Assembly: GCA_945874145.1 (NCBI GenBank)
Contig: CAMCFN010000045.1
Location: 1 to 32,428 of the forward strand
Direction: 5' to 3'
Length of the DNA stretch: 32,428 nt
From: Akkermansia muciniphila
GTDB lineage: Bacteria > Verrucomicrobiota > Verrucomicrobiia > Limisphaerales > SXTU01
Part shown: positions 14,294 to 22,779 of the stretch, piece by piece
Layout of the letters: every line of letters begins with the position of its first letter
Numbering within the stretch: the first letter of the stretch is position 1
Made by a program: the position numbers and the translations under genes
The notes under the pieces: generated by a model
Told to the model about the DNA's origin: nothing
Database searches by the model: none
Seen by the model: only the letters and a program-made list of their open reading frames with translations

Positions 14294-15052
14294 ATGCCGG
14301 TGAGCTTGCCGGACACCAACCACACCGAAGCCGTCCCGCCGTCGCTCTTCGTGACCACGCGCTGGTCCGTCGTGCTCGCGGCGCGGGAGAAGTCGTCGCC
14401 CGAATCGGCAGCGGCGCTGGAGACGCTTTGCCGCGCCTACTGGTATCCGCTCTACGCCTACGTGCGCGGCTCCGGCCATTCGCCGCACGATGCGCAGGAC
14501 CTTACGCAGGAGTTCTTCGCGCGCCTGCTGGCGAAGGATTACCTGCTGGCGGCCGACCGGGAGAAAGGCCGCTTCCGCACGTTTTTGCGCGTTTGCCTCA
14601 AACGCTTCCTCGCCAACGAGTGGGACCGTCAACGGGCCTTGAAACGCGGCGGTGGGGAACGCCCCACCTCGCTCGATGCCTCCCTCGCCGAGCAGCGTTA
14701 CGCGACCGAACTGACCACCGGCGTGCCACCCGACCGCCTCTACGAACGCCAATGGGCGATGGCCTTGCTCGAACAGGCGCTGGCGCGCTTGCGTGCGGAA
14801 TACGCGGCGGCGGACAAGACCGTAGAGTTCGACCAGCTCAAGTCCACTCTCACCGCCGAGCGTGGCGCGATTCCCTACGCAGCGATGGCCCTCGCCTTGA
14901 ACACCAGCGAAGGCGCAGCACGCGTGGCCGTCCACCGCCTCCGCAAGCGCTACCGCGAACTCTTCCGCGCCACCGTCGCCGACACCGTGTCCGAGCCGGG
15001 CGACGTGGACGACGAAGTGCGCCACCTCGCGGGCGTGCTGGGCGGGGACTGA
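14294..15052 (+). CDS. ECF-type RNA polymerase sigma factor paired with Ser/Thr kinase
   Basis: 252 residues. Region 2 is at about 45-115 (LCRAYWYPLYAYVRGSG, DAQDLTQEFFARLL, FRTFLRVCLKRFLANEWDR). Region 4 is at about 185-235 (IPYAAMALALNTSEGAARVAVHRLRKRYRELF, a helix-turn-helix). The N-terminal SLFVTTRWSVVLAARE and the long linker between regions 2 and 4 are what I associate with PVC-group ECF factors that sit beside protein kinases. It directs RNA polymerase to a regulon probably including itself and the kinase, given the shared promoter motif. No anti-sigma gene is adjacent; control by phosphorylation from the kinase is a reasonable guess. Start codon uncertain (14294 ATG or 14300 GTG). Confidence 0.85.
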   Translation: MPVSLPDTNHTEAVPPSLFVTTRWSVVLAAREKSSPESAAALETLCRAYWYPLYAYVRGSGHSPHDAQDLTQEFFARLLAKDYLLAADREKGRFRTFLRVCLKRFLANEWDRQRALKRGGGERPTSLDASLAEQRYATELTTGVPPDRLYERQWAMALLEQALARLRAEYAAADKTVEFDQLKSTLTAERGAIPYAAMALALNTSEGAARVAVHRLRKRYRELFRATVADTVSEPGDVDDEVRHLAGVLGGD

Positions 15053-15064
15053 GTCCGCGAGTTT

Positions 15065-15203
15065 GCCACAAAGAGGCGCAAGACCGTTGTAGCGGTGGTC
15101 TGTGACCGCCGAGTTTGTGCACTCGCGACCATTCGGTCGGCGCTCACCGAGCGCCGCTACAGTTTCTCCGTCTGCCCTTTGCGCCTCTGCGCCCTTTTGT
15201 GGC
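15065..15203. repeat. Nested palindromic element between sigma and kinase genes
   Basis: Outer imperfect inverted repeat: GCCACAAAG-AGGCGCAA (15065-15081) against TTTGCGCCT (15178-15186) and TTTGTGGC (15196-15203). Inside it, TGTAGCGG (15088-15095) / CCGCTACA (15154-15161) enclose three small hairpins, including a perfect CGGCGCTC-ACC-GAGCGCCG and CGACC-ATTC-GGTCG. GTAGCGGNGGTC/GCGCTCACCGAGCGCC sequences look like a dispersed intergenic repeat of this group; here one appears nested in another. It takes up most of the 204-base gap. Confidence 0.65.
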
Positions 15204-15220
15204 TAATACTGCAGATAGCG

Positions 15221-15248
15221 TGTAACAACTTCGCGGCACTTCTTAATC
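15221..15248 (+). promoter_or_regulatory. Candidate ECF promoter of the kinase gene: TGTAACAAC - 12 nt - CTTAATC
   Basis: TGTAACAAC (15221-15229), 12 bases, CTTAATC (15242-15248), ATG at 15257. Same boxes and spacing as upstream of the sigma gene at 14266. It lies just after the repeat element, so the kinase can be transcribed despite the hairpins between the genes. Confidence 0.5.
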
Positions 15249-15256
15249 AGCAGGTA

Positions 15257-18200
15257 ATGAGCAATCCGTCTGAAGCCAAATGCCCACAGTGTGCGGCCCC
15301 GCTCCGCCCCAGCGCGCCGGAGGGTCTTTGCCCGCGCTGCCTCGGCGCGTTGAACCTGCTGGAGGACACAGCGCTCACCGGCGTGCCGCCCATCCCCGCG
15401 CAGCCGCCGCTAACGCCCGCCGAACTCGCGCCGCATTTCCCGCAGCTTGAAATCATCGAGTGCCTCGGGCGTGGTGGCATGGGTGTGGTCTATCGTGTGC
15501 GGCAAAAAGCGCTGAACCGCCTGGCCGCGCTGAAACTCCTCGCGCCGGAGCGCGTGACGGACGCGGGCTTCGCTGAGCGTTTCACCCGCGAGGCACAGGC
15601 GCTCGCGCGGCTCAATCACCCGAACATCGTCACGATTTACGACTTCGGCGCGACGACTCCGTCCCAGACGCCAGACGCCCTCCCCCATCCCCCATTCTAC
15701 TACCTGCTGATGGAGTTCATCGACGGCGTGAACCTCCGGCAGGCGATGCGCACCGAGCGCTTCACCCCCGAGCAGGCACTCGCCATCGTGCCGCCCGTCT
15801 GCGAGGCGCTCCAATACGCGCACGAGCACGGCATCGTCCACCGCGACATCAAACCGGAGAACCTGCTGCTGGACAAAACCGGCCGCCTGAAAATCGCCGA
15901 CTTTGGCATCGCGAAGCTGCTGCACAGTGACGGGGACACTCTTGTCCCCGCTGCCGCTGCCGGAGAAACGAATTCCGCCGCTGACCTGGGGGACAAGAGT
16001 GTCCCCCCTACGTTCGCCTCCGCCGCTGGCACGCCGGGTTACATGGCCCCGGAACAATCGACCGCGCCGCAGAAAGTCGATGCCCGCGCCGACATCTATT
16101 CACTCGGCGTCGTGTTCTACGAAATGCTCACCGGCGAACTGCCCGGCGCAAAACTCCAGCCGCCTTCGCGCAAGGTGCAGATTGATGTGCGCCTCGACGA
16201 AATTGTTTTGCGCGCGTTGGAGTCGAAGCCGGAACTGCGCTACCAGACGGCGGGTGAAATGCGGACGCAGGTGGAGACCTTTGAGCGAGCGGATAGAGAA
16301 GAGCGGATAGAGAAGAGCAAACAGCCGCCCGCTCTATCTCCTATCATCTCTCCGCTATCCTCTCCCCCGCCGCCCCCGGCGCGCTTCCTAAAAGTCGGCA
16401 CCAGCACCCTCACCACCCCGGCGCAGCTCGCTACCGTCAGTGGACAACTATTCCACTACCGCACGCGCGGGCAGCTCGTCCTGGACGACCGCCAGCTCAC
16501 CCATACCGCTCCACCCGCGTTGGTAAGTGCCGTCACCGTCATCCCGCTCGCCGCCATCCGTGATGTGAGCATCGGGAAGTATCCGCGCTCCATGAACCCG
16601 CTGGGCATTGACCTGCTCAGCGTGACTTACGAGGCAGACGGCCAGCGCAAGCAAGTCCTCCTCTCGCCGATGGAAGGCTACTTCGCCATGCCCAGCACTT
16701 GGGACGCGCGCGTCGCCGAATGGGCCAGCGCCATACGGGAGGCCGTGACCGCAGCCACGGGGCGCGCGCCCACCACGACGCCCTCGGAACAACTGGGCGT
16801 GCCCGGCAGTCATGTCGTGCTCCTCAAGATGTTCCTCATGGCGCTGGTGCCGCTGGGAGTGTTCTTGGCCTGCCTGACCGCGCTGACTTCACCGGGGGCC
16901 GCTCGCCACAATACCAGTCTCCTGAGCATGTTCGCCATCGGGATAGCCGCGTTCGGTTTCTTCCTGCTCTTCACAAAACGCCGCTGGATGAAATCGCCGA
17001 CCGGTTCCGCCCCGCCGCGCAGCCCGTGGCGCATCGCACTCGGCGTTCTCGCGCTGGTCGCGGCGCTCCCCATCGCGGCGCTGTTGATCTACTTCCTCTC
17101 CCACAGCCCGTCTTCCGGCGTCTCGAGCTTCATCTGCGTTCCAGTGGGTGTGAGCAACAACGTCGTCATCGTCGATGTGAACGCCGAGGTTGGGCCGGGG
17201 AGCGTGGAGGTGCAGGCCACACTGGACGGACCGCGCTTGTCACAAGAGACCGAAGCCGTGCTGGCCGAGGGTTTTTCTCCGCCGTTCGTCGTCACCGTCA
17301 TCAAGCCGACCCCACACGTCGGCAACCGCCCGTGGCGCATCTGGCAGGCGGGCCCGCAGACCTGGCGGCTGGGCTTCGCGCTGCCGGACGCGGCGCTCGC
17401 GAAGGAAGCCTTCGAGAGTCTCCACCCCCTCGGCCCGCTCCCCGCCGTAGCGCACCGCACGTTCGCCGGCACGCTCTTTGAAGTCCACCAGCCCGGCGGC
17501 GCGGAATATCGCGCCTCGTTGAGCGTCACGCTGCCCGTCACGTCGGCGGACCCGAACTGGGTGGCCGCCTCCTCGGCCCTGTCCACCTACAACGAATCCG
17601 GCGTGAACATGAATTGGCTGGTGGAGGCCTCGCAGCCCGGCACCGCGCGGTTCAGCCGCGGCAGCAGCCGCTCCAGCACGCTGCTGAAACTCGACGCGAA
17701 GACGAAGCTCCACCGCCTCCCCGTCCGGCTCGAACTCACCAAGGTCGGCACCAACCGCGTCCTGCTGGTCACGGAAATGGGCGGCATCAAATCGCGCGAG
17801 GAATTCCCCGGCAATTTCCGCGACCTCTCGGCGGATCTGCTGCGCTTCAAAAACGTGAGCGCGAAAACCGTGCGCGGCACGACCATCGAGCTATGCCAGT
17901 TCCAAGGGAAATCCTTCACCGTGCAGGTGGACAGCGCGGTGCCGCGACCCGAATCCACGCGCCAGCCAACGGCGGGGCAATACGGCTTCTCGGGCAAGCC
18001 GAACTTCCCCGTCGTGGCCATCGTAGTGGGCGTGGCCGTTGTCATCGGTGGCATCGTGCTCCTCATCGTCGTGCTTGTGCGCAAGGGCTGGTCCGTCGGC
18101 AAAGCGATGCTCTTGGTCTTGGGAGTGCCGTTGTTGTTCGGGGCCGTTGCCGTCGCCGAGCTTTTTGGGTGGCGCGCGACAACTTCCGAAAGCCTTCAGC

Positions 18201-20650
18201 AGTCCGCCCAGAAACAAGCGGCAGCCGCGCACCCGAGGCCACCGGCGAAGTTCACCGCACGGGACACGGAAGTGAAGAATCAGCGCACGCTGGCCGTGGT
18301 CTTTGCGGTGGCGCTGCCCGCCGCGCCGCCCTGGGTGGAGGCGGGTAGCTCCTTGCCCGGCGGCATGGACACCTTGGCGCGCATGCACTACCAGGGACAA
18401 CTGCCCGGTGCGGAGAACCAATGGCTCCTGCACGCGGAGTGGGATTTCAAGAACGGCTTCGACGAGTCGCACGCGCGCGCGGCGATGCAGCAGGTGCAGG
18501 CGCGCTGGCGGCAGCCCGGCGGCGACATCCCGCGCGGCGGGCGCACGGAGCTGTTCTCTGTCACGAATAGCGCCGGGGAAATCCTCGCCGGCCACTTGAG
18601 CTACGACGAGCGCGGGGGCCGAACCACCACCGTCGTAACCCAGGAGCCGACGCACTGGCGGTTCGCCTTGCTCGCGGGCATCGTAGGCTTGGGAGTCATC
18701 ATTGGCGGCATCGCGCTGATTGTCGTGCTAGTGCGCAAAGGTGGGGCCGCGCGCACCGTCGGGTTGTTTCTCATTGGCGGGCTGGTGCTGGGGGTTGGGT
18801 TCAGCTTGGTCGCGACCCTTTTCCTGCGCGGTGTCGCGCGTGATTTCGGACCGGGCGTCGGTCTGGTGCGGCTCGCGAAGTCCGGCCAGATGGTTTTGGA
18901 ACCGAGCTACCCCGCCTCCGTCCAGTCGTATCCGCCCGGCCAGGTGCAGCAGACGCAGAACGGCTTCCGCCTCCAGCTCCCCGCCGCGCAGCTCGCCAGC
19001 TTCGAGTTCTTCATCCGGCAGGCGGACGATTCGTGGCAGCCCGTCCCGTCGCTCACCGCGCTCGTCGCCACGGGTCAAGACGGCGGCTACCACGACTCGC
19101 TCCACTGGACGCTTCGCCGCAGTGGCGCGCGCGCGACCACCAACCAGCTCTGGTTCTGGACCGTGAGCGCCAACGCGAACGGCGGCCGAGCGCTCCCGCA
19201 GCTCACCGACCACGGCACGAACTTCACGCACTCGGTCATGCCCGGTGACACGCTCGACTGGTGGCAGCTCTCCACCCCAGTGCAAACAGTGCTGAAGCCC
19301 GGCGAGCAGCAAATCATCCCGCTCTTCCGCACCCACGGCACCGCCACCGCGCGCGGCAATCTGCCGAAGGAAGCCTTCCTTCGCGTCCGCTGCGAGCCGT
19401 TGGCCGCCGGCCTGAACGTTGCGTCCAACCAGCAATTTGTTGAAGCCGGCCTCGCCGCGCACGCGCTGCTGGAGAAGGTGCTGCCCGCCAGCAACGCCGC
19501 GACGGCAATCCCGCCGCACATCGAATTCAAAGTCCTCCGCGTCGAGAACCCGCCGGGCACGCGGGACATTCTCCTGCACTTCGAGCGCGACACGAACCGC
19601 GGCCTCGCCCTTGAAGTCTCGCAGGACGTGACGCCTTCGCCGGGCTTGCGCAAGCAACCGCGGCCCGGGACCTACCTCGACTCGCAAATGAGAACTTGGG
19701 TAGGGGTGAACTACGGCCGCGTGCTTCGCTGGACGTTGCCGAACGAGTTCACCGAGGCCGAGGTGCGAGCCGTGGTGAAGGACATCGAGCAGCGCGCGAA
19801 AGTTTGGCGGGCCTTGGATGAAGGCCACGTGATGGGATTCGCCACCGTGACGCACCGCGATGGCTGGAAGTATCATCTCGTGGCCACAGTCAAGCGCACG
19901 CCGGGGTTGCCGAGTTCGCCGCCAACCGACGGTCCCGTGGCAGCGCCTGCGAGTTCCAATTCCGCCGCAATCACCCGCACTTTCATGCTCCGCCATAAAC
20001 TCGCCAGCGACATGGCGGACCAACTTCGCAGCATTCTTTTGGGCCGTCCGGGCCATGAGGCAAAGCATACTGCCAACAATCAGGAAATCATCGTCACCGT
20101 GCCGCCGGACGTGATGAAGCGTGTGCAGACCTGCATCGCCGTCACCGACTGGCCGGATGGCATGAAGGATTTTACGAGCATCGGCTATCTCCAACACACC
20201 GTGGACCGGACCGCGCGTTCGTTCTTCTATGCCTGCGCCATCGAGAACTCAGGCAAGTCCATGGAAAATCTCCTCTCGCTCCATGTCCTCGCCGAGCTGA
20301 AGGGCGGAGAACGGACAGCACACTACGAGCGCTATACGATGGGCGGCATCCCCGACCCGGCGTGGGAGAAATCGCTGCGCAGCGATTGGCCCGGAAAGGC
20401 GGCAGCGCTCCAACGTCTCGTGCGCGAGTGGAACCGCTATCCGCTGAAGTCCATCCGGGAGGAAGCGGGCATCGCCCTTGGCTTTGGTGTGAAGCATTTC
20501 TGCTCCGTCGCCTTCGAGGGCGCGCCGAAGGAGTTTTACCAAATCACCATCGAGCCAGGCCGCACGGCGGCTGGCACGAGCCAAGACACGTTCTACTTCA
20601 GCAGCCTGCCGCCGTGGTGGAAGGACGTGCCCACCGCCAAGGCCCCGTGA
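15257..20650 (+). CDS. Giant transmembrane Ser/Thr protein kinase with zinc ribbon, PH-like and secretin-type (NolW-like) domains
   Basis: 1797 residues from the ATG at 15257; the 54 upstream codons fall in the repeat element. N-terminus: zinc ribbon CPQC...CPRC. Kinase domain at about 66-340: glycine loop GRGGMG (71-76), Lys93, HRD (195-197), DFG (215-217), APE (264-266), all catalytic residues present. A linker with purine/pyrimidine-rich coding sequence follows, then a PH-like domain (about 385-520). Seven membrane helices come in groups: about 525-545, 555-572, 593-614; 917-941, 950-969; 1136-1159, 1168-1190. This puts three large beta-rich domains outside. The last two helix pairs are similar (VVIGGIVLLIVVLVRKG, VIIGGIALIVVLVRKG). 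Residues 1574-1636 resemble the NolW repeat of secretins. Likely senses an envelope signal and acts with the sigma factor upstream. Confidence 0.82.
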   Translation: MSNPSEAKCPQCAAPLRPSAPEGLCPRCLGALNLLEDTALTGVPPIPAQPPLTPAELAPHFPQLEIIECLGRGGMGVVYRVRQKALNRLAALKLLAPERVTDAGFAERFTREAQALARLNHPNIVTIYDFGATTPSQTPDALPHPPFYYLLMEFIDGVNLRQAMRTERFTPEQALAIVPPVCEALQYAHEHGIVHRDIKPENLLLDKTGRLKIADFGIAKLLHSDGDTLVPAAAAGETNSAADLGDKSVPPTFASAAGTPGYMAPEQSTAPQKVDARADIYSLGVVFYEMLTGELPGAKLQPPSRKVQIDVRLDEIVLRALESKPELRYQTAGEMRTQVETFERADREERIEKSKQPPALSPIISPLSSPPPPPARFLKVGTSTLTTPAQLATVSGQLFHYRTRGQLVLDDRQLTHTAPPALVSAVTVIPLAAIRDVSIGKYPRSMNPLGIDLLSVTYEADGQRKQVLLSPMEGYFAMPSTWDARVAEWASAIREAVTAATGRAPTTTPSEQLGVPGSHVVLLKMFLMALVPLGVFLACLTALTSPGAARHNTSLLSMFAIGIAAFGFFLLFTKRRWMKSPTGSAPPRSPWRIALGVLALVAALPIAALLIYFLSHSPSSGVSSFICVPVGVSNNVVIVDVNAEVGPGSVEVQATLDGPRLSQETEAVLAEGFSPPFVVTVIKPTPHVGNRPWRIWQAGPQTWRLGFALPDAALAKEAFESLHPLGPLPAVAHRTFAGTLFEVHQPGGAEYRASLSVTLPVTSADPNWVAASSALSTYNESGVNMNWLVEASQPGTARFSRGSSRSSTLLKLDAKTKLHRLPVRLELTKVGTNRVLLVTEMGGIKSREEFPGNFRDLSADLLRFKNVSAKTVRGTTIELCQFQGKSFTVQVDSAVPRPESTRQPTAGQYGFSGKPNFPVVAIVVGVAVVIGGIVLLIVVLVRKGWSVGKAMLLVLGVPLLFGAVAVAELFGWRATTSESLQQSAQKQAAAAHPRPPAKFTARDTEVKNQRTLAVVFAVALPAAPPWVEAGSSLPGGMDTLARMHYQGQLPGAENQWLLHAEWDFKNGFDESHARAAMQQVQARWRQPGGDIPRGGRTELFSVTNSAGEILAGHLSYDERGGRTTTVVTQEPTHWRFALLAGIVGLGVIIGGIALIVVLVRKGGAARTVGLFLIGGLVLGVGFSLVATLFLRGVARDFGPGVGLVRLAKSGQMVLEPSYPASVQSYPPGQVQQTQNGFRLQLPAAQLASFEFFIRQADDSWQPVPSLTALVATGQDGGYHDSLHWTLRRSGARATTNQLWFWTVSANANGGRALPQLTDHGTNFTHSVMPGDTLDWWQLSTPVQTVLKPGEQQIIPLFRTHGTATARGNLPKEAFLRVRCEPLAAGLNVASNQQFVEAGLAAHALLEKVLPASNAATAIPPHIEFKVLRVENPPGTRDILLHFERDTNRGLALEVSQDVTPSPGLRKQPRPGTYLDSQMRTWVGVNYGRVLRWTLPNEFTEAEVRAVVKDIEQRAKVWRALDEGHVMGFATVTHRDGWKYHLVATVKRTPGLPSSPPTDGPVAAPASSNSAAITRTFMLRHKLASDMADQLRSILLGRPGHEAKHTANNQEIIVTVPPDVMKRVQTCIAVTDWPDGMKDFTSIGYLQHTVDRTARSFFYACAIENSGKSMENLLSLHVLAELKGGERTAHYERYTMGGIPDPAWEKSLRSDWPGKAAALQRLVREWNRYPLKSIREEAGIALGFGVKHFCSVAFEGAPKEFYQITIEPGRTAAGTSQDTFYFSSLPPWWKDVPTAKAP
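15932..16006. repeat. Perfect 18-bp inverted repeat element inside the kinase activation segment
   Basis: GGGGACACTCTTGTCCCC (15932-15949) and its exact reverse complement (15989-16006) enclose 39 bases. Each arm is itself a 7-bp hairpin. The element lies between the DFG and APE codons and is read in frame, encoding GDTLVP at one end and GDKSVP at the other. It looks like a small palindromic (MITE/REP-like) insertion tolerated in the gene. Confidence 0.75.
16287..16314 (+). repeat. Tandem 14-bp repeat GAGCGGATAGAGAA in kinase linker
   Basis: Two exact copies (16287-16300, 16301-16314), followed at 16331-16365 by a pyrimidine-rich stretch with CTATC motifs, an imperfect complement. It encodes a charged then Pro/Ser-rich linker between kinase and PH-like domains. 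Possibly another inserted element. Confidence 0.5.
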
Positions 20651-20710
20651 CGCAAGCGCTCCTGGCCGCCCGCTTTGCGCGTGGTGCTCACGAGCCGCTC
20701 TCCCAAACTA

Positions 20711-20742
20711 TCCTGTCGGATTTCGACCCGCAGCGGCGATAG
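20711..20742 (+). promoter_or_regulatory. Candidate ECF promoter: TCCTGTCGGATTTCG ... CGATAG
   Basis: TCCTGTCGG (20711-20719) continuing ATTTCG, then CGATAG (20737-20742) 11 bases before the ATG at 20754. Spacing is right for -35/-10 boxes of an ECF promoter, suggesting autoregulation. A similar TCCTGTCGGGCTTCG occurs at the right edge of the window (32412). Not tested. Confidence 0.4.
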
Positions 20743-20753
20743 AGTGGGAAAGA

Positions 20754-22421
20754 ATGCACGACGACGCGAACGACATGGATTTGCTGCGGCGCTTCGCCCA
20801 GGACGGCGCGGAGGACGCCTTCGCGGAGCTGGTCCGGCGGCACTTGGACCTCGTCCATTCCGCCGCGCTCCGGCAGGTCCGGTCCCCGCAACTCGCGGAG
20901 GAGGTGGCGCAATCCGTCTTCACCGACCTCGCGCGTGACTCGGCCCGGCTGAAGCCCGGCACTGTCCTGGCCGCGTGGCTTTATCAGGTCACCCGGCGCA
21001 CGGCCATCGACGTCGTCCGGCGGGAGGCGCGCCGCCAGCTTCGTGAACAAGTCGCCGTGGAGATGAACGCCATGAACTCGACCCCTTCCGATTGGGCGCA
21101 GGTGGAACCGCTGCTGGACGATGCGATGGCCGCGCTTGATGACACCGACCGCACCGCCGTCCTGCTCCGCTATTTCGATAACAAATCCCTGCGCGAAGTC
21201 GGCGCAGCTCTCGGCGCGTCGGACGACACCGCGCAGAAGCGCGTGAGCCGGGCAGTGGACAAACTGCGCGACTTCTTTGCCCAGCGCGGCGTCACCGTGG
21301 GCGCGAGCGGGCTGGCCGTTAGCCTCTCGGCCAATGCCGTTCAAGCAGCGCCGCCGGGGCTGGCCGTCACCATTTCTGCGGCCAGCACACTGGCCGGAGC
21401 CGCCGTTGCCACCACCACCCTCAAAGCCATCGCCATGACCACCCTGCAAAAAGTCGCCGTCACCACCGCCCTCGCCGCCGCCGTGGGCGTCGCGCTCTAC
21501 GAAGCCCGTCAGTTAACAGCATTGCGGGAAGAGAATCAGCGCCTCCATCAGCAACTGGTCCCGCTCACCGCCCAGGTGCAGCAATTGCAACACGAGCGCG
21601 ACCGCGCCACGAACCGGCTGTCCGCCGTGTCCACGGAGCTGGCCACCGTGAGCAAGCAGCCGACGGAAGTCTTCAAGCTGCGCGGTCAGGTGGGTGTCCT
21701 GCGCCAAGAAAAGGACGCCATGGGGAGCAAGAGCGCCTTGAGCAAAATCACCGCCGATCCCGAGACCCGTAAGGTCATGCGCGAGCAGCAAAAGGCGGGG
21801 ATGGGCTTCCTCTACGCCGAACTCGCCAAACGCCTCCAGTTGAAATCCGAACAGACCGGCCAGTTCAACGACCTGCTGGCCGACCATGTCATGGACAGCA
21901 TTGATGTAATCACGCAATCGCTCCACGACAACCGAAGCAGCACCGAGATAGACCGGCTCTTCTCCGCGCAGGAGGCCACCATGCAGGCCCAGGTGTCCGC
22001 GCTCCTCGGCCCCGACGGACTGACCCAATACACGGACTACTCCAAGCACCTCCTCAGCCGCCTGACCGGCGTGCAGTTCGAGGGCAGCCTGACCGGAGAC
22101 CCGGAGGCGAAAACGGAGAAGCGAAAACAGCTTTCCCAGGCGATGCAGGATGAATTGCAGGCCGCGCTGGCCGCCGCCGGCCTCCCGCCTGACTACCAGA
22201 CGGTGCCTATGCTGAACTTCAGGAACATCGCCTCCGAAGAAACGGGCGAGCGAAGCCTCAAGCTGCTGGAGAACGCCTACGCCCGTGCCGCTGAACGCGC
22301 CAAAGGGTTTCTCACTGCGGAGGAACTGGTCAAATTCAACGAGTTCGGGAAGAAAGCGTTCGAGAACAACCGCTCGGCGCTCCTGATGAATCGGAAGTTG
22401 ATGGCCCCCATCGCAAAGTGA
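20754..22421 (+). CDS. ECF sigma factor with fused transmembrane and coiled-coil C-terminal region
   Basis: 555 residues. Residues 1-~180 are a complete sigma-70-family ECF factor: region 2 with ELVRRHLDLVHSAALR, AEEVAQSVFTDLA and AAWLYQVTRRTAIDVVRRE; region 4 with LDDTDRTAVLLRYFDNKSL and GASDDTAQKRVSRAVDKL. An Ala-rich linker leads to one membrane helix (about 234-250, VAVTTALAAAVGVALY), then a coiled coil (about 250-300, ALREENQRLHQQL), then an alpha-helical domain to the end (LKSEQTGQFNDLLAD, LLGPDGLTQYTDY). The sigma half would be cytoplasmic and the C-terminal ~300 residues outside the inner membrane. It thus looks like a membrane-tethered sigma factor with built-in sensor. Separate transcription unit from the kinase, with its own promoter-like motif. 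Confidence 0.82.
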   Translation: MHDDANDMDLLRRFAQDGAEDAFAELVRRHLDLVHSAALRQVRSPQLAEEVAQSVFTDLARDSARLKPGTVLAAWLYQVTRRTAIDVVRREARRQLREQVAVEMNAMNSTPSDWAQVEPLLDDAMAALDDTDRTAVLLRYFDNKSLREVGAALGASDDTAQKRVSRAVDKLRDFFAQRGVTVGASGLAVSLSANAVQAAPPGLAVTISAASTLAGAAVATTTLKAIAMTTLQKVAVTTALAAAVGVALYEARQLTALREENQRLHQQLVPLTAQVQQLQHERDRATNRLSAVSTELATVSKQPTEVFKLRGQVGVLRQEKDAMGSKSALSKITADPETRKVMREQQKAGMGFLYAELAKRLQLKSEQTGQFNDLLADHVMDSIDVITQSLHDNRSSTEIDRLFSAQEATMQAQVSALLGPDGLTQYTDYSKHLLSRLTGVQFEGSLTGDPEAKTEKRKQLSQAMQDELQAALAAAGLPPDYQTVPMLNFRNIASEETGERSLKLLENAYARAAERAKGFLTAEELVKFNEFGKKAFENNRSALLMNRKLMAPIAK

Positions 22422-22557
22422 CCGGCGTCCAGCTCCCACCTGAACGGTCTGCCGCTCCATTACCAACCCAACCGTGAAATCACTATTGAGGAGCCAAATA
22501 CTCGGCGCGTAGCCTCACCTACTTCAACTCAACCTCCACCCCCCAACCAAAAAAACC

Positions 22558-22779
22558 ATGACCACATCCGAAAAGAGCAAGCTCCTGAAACAAAATGCGA
22601 TTTGCTGGCTCAGTGCCATCATCTTGCCGGTGATCCTCCATGTCGGCCTCGGCGACACCAAGTTCCCCTGGCCGCTGATTCTTCCCTTCCTGCTCATTGG
22701 CCCCATGCTCGCCTCCAACAGTTTGCTTTCGAAGGCGAGCGGCGAGACCACGGATGATTCGAGTCGGCCAAAGCCGTGA
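22558..22779 (+). CDS. Small two-helix membrane protein, unknown
   Basis: 73 residues. A polar start (MTTSEKSKLLKQN) precedes two hydrophobic segments, AICWLSAIILPVILHVGLG and WPLILPFLLIGPMLAS, and a hydrophilic tail. The ATG follows an A-rich leader (CCAAAAAAACC) with no Shine-Dalgarno. No family recognised. It stands 136 bases after the membrane-tethered sigma gene, a gap with no clear feature, and upstream of two exported proteins. Real by its clean membrane-protein composition and same-strand position, but short enough that doubt remains. Confidence 0.55.
   Translation: MTTSEKSKLLKQNAICWLSAIILPVILHVGLGDTKFPWPLILPFLLIGPMLASNSLLSKASGETTDDSSRPKP

Noticed and set aside
18728..20197. 489-codon minus-strand frame
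   Set aside because: Antisense to the kinase's external domains, no recognisable motif, typical high-GC shadow.
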